Source: Phragmites australis (Eukaryota; Streptophyta; Magnoliopsida; Poales; Poaceae). Taken from it: 64,000 nt of DNA. Positions within the stretch are counted from its first letter, which is position 1, and the number at the start of each line of letters is the position of its first letter. A model generated the notes under the pieces. It did no database searches and had not been told where the DNA came from. It saw nothing but the letters and a program-made list of their open reading frames with translations. A program made the position numbers and the translations under genes. This document shows, piece by piece, positions 45,160 to 53,548 of the stretch. The stretch lies in the NCBI RefSeq assembly GCF_958298935.1, contig NC_084935.1, positions 7,760,001-7,824,000 of the forward strand. Reading direction: 5' to 3'.

Positions 45160-45611
45160 ATCACAAAATGATCTGGCGTCTCCTCAGAGTCATCACCAGA
45201 TTATCCGGTCAGTTCAATGAGAATGAAATCAAAAAGGTCTTGCACTGGAAGGTCCGGTGTTCAGATCACATCTCAGAGGAATATCCTGCGTACAGAAGAC
45301 ACTGTTTTGGGCAGATTAGAAGTGCTCTCTGGAAAAATTGCTCCGACGAAGTGTCCGGTGTTCAATCTATGATTCAGAGGACCATCCAGCGTATAGAAGT
45401 TGTTTTTTCAGCGATTTTGAAAGCTCTCTGGAAAATTTGTTCCGGCGCATATCCGGTGTTCGGTAGCCGAATCACCGGACCATCCGGCGCTCACAATCTA
45501 GGGCGAATATGTCTCGGGATTTTTGATCCGGTGTTTTTTCGGCGTTAAAAACCTATATCAGCGGATCGTCCGGCGTTCAAAAATTGAAAAGACCCCACCT
45601 GTCATATAAAT
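45160..45611 (+). promoter_or_regulatory. Candidate internal promoter: CCGGA/TCCGG array plus TATA box
   Basis: Between pol and the accessory gene lie repeated half-palindromes and near-palindromes of the same type as in the LTR. Examples are GGAAGGTCCGGTG near 45247, CACCGGACCATCCGGCG near 45474 and GCGGATCGTCCGGCG near 45561. TATAAAT follows at 45605-45611, about 30 bases after the last repeat, and then a CT-rich and GC-rich leader. This copies the array-TATA-CT-rich layout of the element's own U3/R. A promoter role is inferred; no transcript data are available here. Confidence 0.55.
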
Positions 45612-45905
45612 CTTCTGCCAAGCGCTCTCTCTCTTCATCCCGACGCCGCCGCCGAATCCATCGCCCGTACTCCTCGGTCTCCCTCTTCGCCGACCGCATC
45701 CATCACCACCGCGCCTAGCAGCGTCGCCATACCCCAACGTCTCCCTGTGCTCTCTCTTCCCGAAGCGCCGCCGCCGCCGGTTCTCTTCCCGAAGCACCGC
45801 CGCCGCCGCTCTTCTCCCTCCACGCCGTCGAACTCCAACGCCGCCGGCCAATTCTCACCGACAAGCTCTCTCCAAATCTCACCGGCAACTTCTCCAGGGG
45901 CTAAG

Positions 45906-46690
45906 GTGCAGCAAATTCAAAATCAATCTAACTCTCTTCTCAAATTTCAAAAATTCCAAACCCTAGATCAATGTCATCAAAATCCATGCGAAATTCATCA
46001 AAATTTCTTCAAACTTTGAGCAAATTGTGTTGCATTAGATCATATTTCATCAATCCCATACACATTCATCTTTCTATACTGAATTTTGACAAATTCATGA
46101 TAAATTCAAGCAAATTTAGTCAAAGTTATTCAAATTTCATTCAAATTCAATCAAATTTCTGTTGAAAACTTAATCACTAGCTTAATCTTCAAATCTTTGA
46201 GAAAGTCTACACATACATTCTTGGATTTGCAATTTAATTTGATAAAACTCATGTATTTCCATGAAAATTCAGCCAATTTGGTAAAATTCAAGTAAATTTC
46301 GTTCAAACTTCAAAATCCCTAGTAACACTTGCCTCATTACCTTCACTTTCAACCCATTCATTAGTTCATGCGACAATTGATCATAAACATGCACATTTGA
46401 CTCAAAAATCCTGAAAAATTGTTTCATTCAAAACTTCAATTTTCAAAATTTGAAACATATGTTCATCTCTGATCCTTAACTAATCAATTCGTCAAAATAA
46501 TCCCATGTTTCCTTAGTCTCTCAAAATTCATCAAATTGATCTCATATACTTTGCAAATTGATTCATCATCTTGAATCGCAATCCAATTCTAGCATAGTCA
46601 TCTTTTTCAATCCTTTACATGCTTAGGATCTGTTTAAGAAACTCTTATCACCAAAATCTCTCATGCTGGCATTATCCTTTATCTCTTCAG
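45906..46690 (+). other. Candidate 5'-UTR intron of the accessory gene
   Basis: The GC-rich leader (about 45,630-45,905) ends CTAAG and a GT follows at 45906. Then comes about 780 bases of very AT-rich, low-complexity sequence full of AAATTCA-like words. It ends TTATCTCTTCAG, a good polypyrimidine tract and acceptor, exactly before the ATG at 46691. Composition and boundaries fit a plant 5'-leader intron. The donor is weak (GTGCAG), so an alternative donor is possible. Confidence 0.5.
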
Positions 46691-47962
46691 ATGGGTCGTG
46701 AGCGAACTGACAAAGGAAAGGGCAAGATGGTCAAGAAGGCCAAAAGAACTCCATCTGCGAAAGAGTGGGAGCAAGCTACTGCAGCTGTAGATGCATATAA
46801 CAGGCAGCAGCAGGGTCAGGGTATCCAGATTCGATACTCTTCTACCCCTGTTCGGCGGTCGACTCGCTCTCGGTCTACCAGAGGAGCGAGCTCGACACCT
46901 TCTGGCCAGTCAGACAGCCGAAAAAGGGCTCGTCAGGAGCCAGAGCCTGAGGAGGAGGAGCAGCAGCAGTTGGCAGACCCACAGCCACAGGCCGAGAGGA
47001 GGTTGCGTGACTTGACATCTTATAAGTCACCAAAAGTTAAGAAGCTGCGATTCGTCCCTATTGCTGAGTGGTTCCCTGAGATGAGAGAAGAGGGAACAGA
47101 TCCGAGATTCCACACCCTATTGCAGGAGAGCTTCTATGTCTCATATCAGAAGCTGAAGGTCAGCTTGAGTATCCACAAGACACTTAACCAGAGATATATG
47201 AGGATAGCAGTAGGGGGAGCAGATGTGAGGCGTCATTTTGACTCTATCCCAGGACTCACTGACCTGCTGACAGATGTAGATCACTACGTGGAGGACTGGG
47301 TGAGAGTTTTCTATGCCACAGCTTGGATTGCAGAGGATCGTTCGTTTGTGCAGTTCATGTTTCAGGGAGACTCTCAGAGGCTGTACAGGACAGACATTCT
47401 AGAGGCATTGAGGTTGCAGGAGTCTGACAGGAGCTTGCATGAGATTGTTTATCCTGGTGCCAGTGCTCCTCGCCGTGGTCTGACTGGAGGGATTTTTCCA
47501 ACTGACGATCAGATACGACCACTGGTCAGGATGCCATTCCCTCCAGGATCTCGGAGACTGCCAGACATGCTGATCCCAGAGGTGCGCGTTATTCATAACG
47601 TGTTGAGGCACAGTTTGCTACCGAGGATTGAGAATGCAGAGTCGATCACTAGCCTTCAGCAGTGGCTGATTCTATCCATCTTCACTCACCAGCTGTTCGA
47701 CATTGTTGACTTTATTCTATGTGAGATTGAGGACGTGATCGCCGATGGGATGACGATGGTCCGACAGCAACCGTATGCCCATATCATATCTTTCCTGCTT
47801 GCTCAGACCACCAGACCTCCAGAGTTCTTCGAGACTTATGAGTCATCTCGGTCTTTCAAGGTGTATGCTCCAGCTCCGCCTACAGACAGACGTCGTGGCC
47901 AGCGAGCGATGGCTCATGCTCAGGAGCGGATCCCACCTGAGGACAGAGAGAGTAGCTGCTGA
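46691..47962 (+). CDS. Accessory protein of the SIRE-like element, N-terminal part
   Basis: Sense-orientation gene between pol and the 3' LTR; 423 codons from the ATG at 46691, followed by a frameshift. Residues 1-20 are basic and resemble a nuclear localisation signal (KGKGKMVKKAKR). A Ser/Arg-rich and Glu/Gln-rich linker follows to about residue 110. The globular part has FVPIAEWFPEM, DWVRVFYATAWI, RSFVQFMFQG and LQQWLILSIFTHQLFDIVDF. This order (a WV..FYA block, an F..G block, then a hydrophobic helix pair) resembles the 'putative plant transposon protein' domain often found in plant retroelement products; I judge that likeness by eye only. No signal peptide is seen, so an envelope role is unlikely. 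Function unknown. Confidence 0.7.
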   Translation: MGRERTDKGKGKMVKKAKRTPSAKEWEQATAAVDAYNRQQQGQGIQIRYSSTPVRRSTRSRSTRGASSTPSGQSDSRKRARQEPEPEEEEQQQLADPQPQAERRLRDLTSYKSPKVKKLRFVPIAEWFPEMREEGTDPRFHTLLQESFYVSYQKLKVSLSIHKTLNQRYMRIAVGGADVRRHFDSIPGLTDLLTDVDHYVEDWVRVFYATAWIAEDRSFVQFMFQGDSQRLYRTDILEALRLQESDRSLHEIVYPGASAPRRGLTGGIFPTDDQIRPLVRMPFPPGSRRLPDMLIPEVRVIHNVLRHSLLPRIENAESITSLQQWLILSIFTHQLFDIVDFILCEIEDVIADGMTMVRQQPYAHIISFLLAQTTRPPEFFETYESSRSFKVYAPAPPTDRRRGQRAMAHAQERIPPEDRESSC

Positions 47963-48950
47963 GGATGAGGCTCTTGCAGAGGCCGAGGCTGATCTACCAT
48001 AGGCGTTCTTGGATATAGCGTCTGACAGTGACTCCGACTCTTCGGATCACGAGTTTTTACCGCCTCTTCCTCGACGACATGATCATGAGGCAGGAGGGTC
48101 TGCTCAGGGTATGCAACATTCAGCCTCAGTTCCTTTAGCACCTGAGTCGACCCACCCTGTGCGACCTCCTGCTGCATCCTCTTCAGAGTTCTCACAGTTT
48201 CTGCAGCAGATGCAGCAGCAGCAGCAGCAGATGATGCAGCAGCAGCAGTAGATGCTGGTACAGCAGCAGCAGATGATCATCCAGCAGCAGGCAGCTCAGG
48301 AGGAGAGGCAGCTGAAGTATCAAGCTGATATCATACACCAGCAGGAGCAGCAAATATTGATTATTCAGTCTCTCCAGCACAGCAGCAGGCCATGCTTGCA
48401 GCACTACAGCAGCAGCAGCAGGCCATGCTTGCAGCACTACAGCAGCAACAGCAGCTATGTTGGCCGACAGAGAGACCAACACTCGGCTCTTTTCATACCT
48501 TCTCCAGCAGCCAGGACAGCAGCTTTCAGCATCTGGTCCTAGCCCCGTACCTACGCCACCACCAGTCTGCTCAGTACTCCGGAGTCCAGCTTCCCACTAT
48601 CGGCTTTGTTAGCTACTGGAGTACTCTCAGAGCCTGTCGGGACATCTCGGAGGCCAATGTTACCATCATTGACTTCACCCCTGCCCACTGGTCCTCTACG
48701 CTTTGAGGATACTCCCCAGCCGACAGTACCTGAGCAGCAGCAGCCTGTTGAGCCCACATCAATCTCTGTACCTGCACTTGATGAGCCCGACGCTACTCTT
48801 CAGTCAGTGCAGCATCAGATTGACGCGGTGACAGCTGCTGCGGAGCACAGTCCATCTAGCTCCGACTCCGAGATCGACGGCTCTCAGTTCGTCGTAGCCC
48901 CCTCTTCGGCAGCGTCAGATCCTTCGCCTCCCCCAGCTCCGGATGCTTAG
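47963..48950 (+). pseudogene. Gln-rich and acidic C-terminal part of the accessory protein, broken
   Basis: After a frameshift near 47950 the coding pattern continues in another frame: an acidic DSDSDSSDHEF stretch, then CAG repeats encoding poly-Gln with Met (48205-48460), then a Ser/Pro-rich acidic tail ending APDA and TAG at 48948-48950. There is a stop in the poly-Gln tract (TAG for CAG at 48249-48251), and the frame shifts again in the CAG repeats. The intact protein would have been about 750 aa. Poly-Gln tracts commonly mediate self-association; that role here is only an inference. Confidence 0.65.
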
Positions 48951-49301
48951 TCGTTTCTTCCTCTTTTTGGTGCTTCGATGCCAAAGGGGGAGAGTCTAGT
49001 GATAGGGGGAGTTGTGTAGAGAGGGTAGAGGGAGAGTGGTGTGAGTAGTGGCTATAGATTCAGGGGGAGCTTAGATTTTGGGTAGCTTTATTTCGGATTG
49101 TCGGATCTTATGGCTTTTGCTGTAATGACAGGCTATTTGGTTCTTTATATGGATGTGTTTCGCTTGTCATTACATTGTCTTTACTTTCTTGTGCGCATAA
49201 TTATTATCATGTTTTATTGCTCAAAATTGATATATGCCGATGATTGCATAGTTGCACTTCAATTCCACATTCTTTTAATATATATGTTGTCATCAATCAC
49301 C

Positions 49302-49315
49302 AAAAAGGGGGAGAT
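49302..49315 (+). promoter_or_regulatory. Polypurine tract of the SIRE-like element
   Basis: A purine-rich AAAAAGGGGGAGAT lies directly before the TGTAGC start of the 3' LTR. It is the expected primer for plus-strand DNA synthesis. Confidence 0.9.
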
Positions 49316-50892
49316 TGTAGCATCTAGGCCCCTAAGAAAAAGGTAAGGGTTTCGGTGATTAATGACAACCATATCATTGTGACTAACATTTCAGTTTTTA
49401 AGAAACAAAGAAAGACTTAATTGTCAATGGTGACTTTACACTCTTGCCCATTAAAAGAGTTATGTGATAATCAAAGGACCGGAACGTGAAGGATAAGGAT
49501 CTTCTAGATCTAAGTGTCACAAGGAGATGAAGGACACTTAGAGTAGTATAGGTTCTTTTTATTCTTAGTCTTTTGACCGTACTATAAAGAGGGGCAAAGA
49601 GTTGTAGCTTGACTTAGGAGAGTCTAGACATAGTCGATGCACACTTGTGACTTTCCATTACTAGGTTAACCTCAGAAAATCATTGGTTCCGAATCTCGAA
49701 GGTAGAACTCAAAATTTCTCTGAAATAGATAAAATCAGCAAAATTTCAGTTCACCGGATGATCCTCTGATGTCAGAGTGAGTTCGCCGGAGTAAATTCCT
49801 AAGAGTTCTGACTTGAAAAATTGTTGAAGACCACGTCGGATAGTCCGGCGTTCGATAGGTGAAATCACCGGATAAATAGAAAGCCATGAAGTCCAGAACT
49901 AATTCTATACACCGGATAGTCCGGCGTAGCAAAATATGATCACCGGATGAATTTTTACAGAGAGGTTGTAAACTATCATCTGGCCCACTTCAATGCACCG
50001 GATGATCCGCTGTAGGCCAGGATTAATCACCGGAGTTTTAACGGCTAATGGAACAGTTAACGGCTATTTTGTCAGAAGTATTAGCATCGGATATTCCGGT
50101 GTGAAGCGTGTTATTCACACCGGACCTTCCGGCGTTAAGAAAAATTCTGGGTTGTTAGGCAACGGCTAATTTTCGATCCTTAGCCTATAAATACCCATCC
50201 ATTTGGACCTCTCTTGCTCTCTTGCGACCCTGTAGCAGCTCATACACTTGGTGTGTCATTTAGAAGCAAGAGAGAGAGCACTTGTGTCCATTCTAAGTTC
50301 TTAGTTGAGGATTAAGGACTTCTTTGAGTGCTTGAAGAGTAACAAGTGTGCATCTAGCTGTTGTCTAGGCTTGGTCTTTGTCAAGTGAAGCTTGAGGCTT
50401 GTTACTCTTGGTGGTTGGCAACACCTAGACGGTCTTGGTGATTGGAGGATTTCTCGTTGAGCTCTTGGAGGAATTGTGGGAGCCCCGGAAAAAGAGGATG
50501 TACTTGGTTTGATACCCGCCAATCCGGAGATCGAGAAGGGGTAATCAAGAGAGAGCACTTGAGCCTTGGTGACTCAATGGGGAGCGACATCCTTGGTGGA
50601 TGCTCCAACGAGAACTAGGGGGAAGTGCCAACTTCTCGAAACCTCGGGAAAAAATCGGTGTTGTCTTCTCCAACTCTTTACTTTCTTGCATCTTATTTTG
50701 AGTTTTGTTATTATTGCAAGTTCTTCTTAGGAATTATCTTTCTTAGTTAATTCTTGCTTGGTTAGCTATCTTGCGCTAGTTAAAATTCCTTACTTGCGTT
50801 TCTTTTAAGTTTTATTTGGTCAAGAGGTAGTTAATTAAAAGAAAAATTAATATCCCAATTCACCCCCCCTCTTGGGCTATTCGATCCTTTCA
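49316..50892 (+). repeat. 3' LTR of the SIRE-like element
   Basis: Starts TGTAGCATCTAGGCC and ends GATCCTTTCA like the 5' copy. TATAAATA is at 50186-50193. It has one short deletion near 50765 and a shorter GA run near 50270 relative to the 5' LTR, and otherwise nearly identical sequence. Confidence 0.95.
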
Positions 50893-50924
50893 ACCCCCCT
50901 CTAGTCACCACTTTCGGTCCTACA

Positions 50925-51650
50925 TGTGTCCTGTTAGGTAATGGTCTCACATACCCCTTTCGGATGTTGGGTCAAAGACCTCTGCAGCCACTGTTTACTC
51001 ACAAAACTTACACTATGGATCGATCATGTTGCAGGAATCCTTCGACAACTTGAAGGTACCCTTCGGTCGCTCAGCACCGCTATAGCGTTTCTTGCAGCTG
51101 GGATGGGTGAAGCCTGTGTCGTGCCTTTAAAGTCTAACCGAAGGCTTTCGATCGACAACACGAGGGAATCAACCAAAGGACATTGAATATGTTGTCACAG
51201 ACAAAGCTTTCATCGAGTCTTCAGAATCCAGGCAAAGACCTTCGATTGACAACACGAAGGAGACAACCGAAGGGGATGCCGAAGGTGCCTCAGGGTGCAG
51301 ACATCTCGGAACTCAAGAGAAGGAAGGACTTGGATTAGAAATCGAGGATGACGAAGGGTGCAATTGTGACAGTTAGAGGGGTAATTTCATAAATTGTAAT
51401 AGAGAGTGGTCAGGTACAACCTATAAATAGGGCAGTACTGTAACTAAAAAGACGAGTAATATTAATAGCATTGTACAATACTCTAAATTGTGGGTGCTTC
51501 CCACCAAGCCTTCGAATCCCTCCTGTTAGCTGAAGGCTCTCTGTTTTGTTCGGTTACGCAAGTCGTGAACATCCCCTATTATAGTCACGGGAGGGTGTTT
51601 ATACTAGCCACCCATGAAAGTTACTAGGTTACCACTGCAAACGTGAAACG
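50925..51650 (+). mobile_element. LTR-like segment with a TATA box
   Basis: The segment contains repeated CTTCGG/CCGAAGG words, a direct repeat around TCGACAACACGA (about 51153) and TTGACAACACGA (about 51245), and CTATAAATAGGGC near 51420, followed by a leader-like stretch. This is the layout of an LTR promoter. I cannot find a second copy, a primer site or clear ends, so it may be a solo or truncated LTR of another family. Confidence 0.4.
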
Positions 51651-51674
51651 ATGCCTTATACTTCTAAGCTATTA

Positions 51675-51922
51675 CTCCCTCCAATACAAAATAAGTATAA
51701 TTTTAGACATCGATATTGTTCCCAAAATACAATTTTGACTACTATTTTTTATTATAATATTGATAAAGCATAACAAAAGTATATTATTATGAAAGTACTT
51801 TTCGAGAAAAATCAACCCGTGTCATTTTCAAGTATCTAAATTCAATACATAAAAAAATAGCCAAAGGTTGAAATAGTTGGCTGCATATAACCCACAATGA
51901 CCCTTATTTTGGACTGTAGGAG
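51675..51922. mobile_element. Stowaway (Tc1/mariner-type) MITE
   Basis: Starts CTCCCTCCAATACAAAATAA and ends with the inverted TTATTTTGGACTGTAGGAG. TA dinucleotides flank it (51673-51674 and 51923-51924), the target duplication of this group. It is about 248 bp, AT-rich and has no coding capacity. Confidence 0.85.
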
Positions 51923-51949
51923 TATTGATTTACCCTCGCATACAAACGC

Positions 51950-51964
51950 GGGGGGGGGGGGGGG
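51950..51964. repeat. Poly-G tract (15 G)
   Basis: A run of 15 guanines just after the Stowaway element. Homopolymer runs of this length are prone to assembly and slippage error. Confidence 0.9.
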
Positions 51965-52522
51965 AGGGATAAATTCTTTGCAGCAGTGTTGTGGATGCAT
52001 CTCTTGCGGCACCATATGGATGGCCGCCACTTATCCTTAACATGGATCTCAGAGTGATAGATCTCACCCAAATGAAAAATTATCATGTATGCTTACTACT
52101 TGCTATATATGGTTAGCATTGAGTGAATCTCACCACCGCTTTTGAGACCCATGTTAAAGACAAATGGCAGCAAAATCAATTTTGATCTCATTAGTAACTG
52201 CGCGGGCGGTAGCTACTTTGTTTACATTCTGGATGGCTCTTGACTGGATGAGTGAAGCGAGCGAAGCGAAGCCATCCAGTGATGCTGCACAAGGATACAT
52301 CTACATCACCGCTACATAAAATTTATTTCCACCCGGTGTAGCATGGTACATTGTCCTGCCCCTATGTCCAGATAGATGACTTTGATTCTTTTGGATGTCT
52401 GGATTTGCCTAAACGGCTGTCAAGAGCGATGTCTGCTCCCCCGATAAAATGGTTTTGAGAGTTGTACTGGAGTACTGTACAGAACAAAGCTCTAGAGCAG
52501 ATGTAAAAGTTATTTCAACTAT

Positions 52523-53296
52523 GATAGTGTTTGGTTCATGGATCAGTAACGTGCACCGTAAAGGGGATGGTTTACAATGGAAATAGGGATGGAATGGCTG
52601 ATTACTTGATATGTTTGGTTCCACTTGGAAATGGTATCAAATACAATGGTTGTGGTTTGTTCACCGGATAATGTGCTAATTGCTATACACAACATTATGG
52701 TCATCATCATGTGCTCACCGGCTGCAAGCTGCTCATACTCATCGGCCGTGCTTGCCACCAGATCCGCGAGCTCGCCCATTGTGCATGGAGCCAGACTGGC
52801 TTGCAAAACCCACCGCACTACCGGACAGATTTGAGTGCTCTCCGGCCACACTCACCTTCCAAGCTGCCGGAAGATTCATCCAAATTGTTTTCCCCACCAA
52901 ATCCATTCACGCTCACTGCCACGTGCACGCAAATCTTGACCAGTTGTGCGCTCCGGTCAGCTGAGCTCATCGCCATATCCCTGTACACCGCCACACACTC
53001 CACCAGTCGTTCTTGCTCATGAAAATGGCGTCATAGTGTGCCCTTCACCAGCCATGTGCGCTCGCAAGCAACATGGCGTTAGGGGCTTCGGGGTCATGAG
53101 TTGGATTGAAGGGGGAAGGGACGAGTGCGGCTTTGTGTTCCGGTTACAGTCCAAATCGAGGTGTAACAGATTTGAACTGGGCTGGTAAGCTATTCCATGA
53201 TATCTGATTGCGCTCCGCTCCAACCAAACAGAAATGAATGTAATAAGTTAACCATGTAATCGGATAACATTACAAATTAGTGAACCAAAAACTATC
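52523..53296. mobile_element. TIR element (774 bp), class uncertain
   Basis: Terminal inverted repeats of 16 bases with one mismatch: GATAGTGTTTGGTTCA at 52523-52538 and TGAACCAAAAACTATC at 53281-53296. The flanking trinucleotide TAT occurs on both sides. The inner part (about 52,720-53,170) is GC-rich with short frames on both strands, unlike the AT-rich arms, so it may hold captured foreign sequence. No transposase is visible; it would be non-autonomous. Confidence 0.5.
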
Positions 53297-53299
53297 TAT

Positions 53300-53548
53300 G
53301 TGTATATATGTATAATACAAGAGGTCGCTCCAGGTGAGAAACCCACAACCCTTGTCTTTTTTTATGCTCATTCCTTATGTTCTAGAGTCTAGTAAAACTA
53401 TTAATCAGATGCACAATCGCCGACCCACCCCTGTCCTCCACCACTATTTGCCAACCTACTGCTCTAGCCTCTAGGCATGTCTGTAAGTCCAGGGAGCACA
53501 TCTTGGACCTCGAAAGCCCCTCCCGTCTTGGCCCTCCCAAACACTAAG
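53300..53548. other. Short spacer, nothing recognised
   Basis: No repeat or gene is visible between the TIR element and the start of the gypsy LTR. Confidence 0.4.

Larger units (their letters stand above)
37648..50892 (+). mobile_element. Complete 13.2-kb SIRE/Maximus-like Ty1/copia retrotransposon
   Basis: Both LTRs, the primer site, gag, pol in copia order, an accessory gene and a polypurine tract are present. The pentamer ACCCC flanks it perfectly (37643-37647 and 50893-50897). By eye the LTRs (1605 and 1577 bp) differ by about 25 substitutions, a 4-bp GA change and one deletion near 50765, which points to a recent insertion. Even so, gag and integrase contain in-frame stops. The long element, long LTRs and extra gene downstream of pol are typical of the SIRE/Maximus lineage. 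Segment 44,536-45,159 after pol and segment 48,951-49,301 before the polypurine tract show no open frame of note. Confidence 0.95.
35680..50924 (+). mobile_element. Older LTR interrupted by the complete SIRE-like element
   Basis: Sequence from about 35.68 to 37,647 and the 27 bases at 50,898-50,924 become one LTR when the inner element and one copy of its target site are removed. The left part carries CACCGGA...TCCGGTG near-palindromes (35797-36307) and TATAAATA at 36975. The right part supplies an LTR-type end, CTCTAGTC...GTCCTACA. No primer site or internal region follows, so it is either a solo LTR or the remainder was lost. The left boundary is not certain; TGTAGC at 35681 or TGTTAG at 35690 are candidates. 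Confidence 0.6.

Noticed and set aside
45558..45851. Antisense Arg-rich frame in the GC-rich leader of the accessory gene
   Set aside because: It is a shadow of repeated GCC/CCG codon-like sequence, with no motif and no sense-strand support.
46691..47962. Accessory frame considered as an envelope-like gene as claimed for some SIRE elements
   Set aside because: There is no signal peptide, the N-terminus is highly basic, and the hydrophobic helix pair near residues 340-365 contains several charged or polar residues, unlike an envelope membrane anchor.
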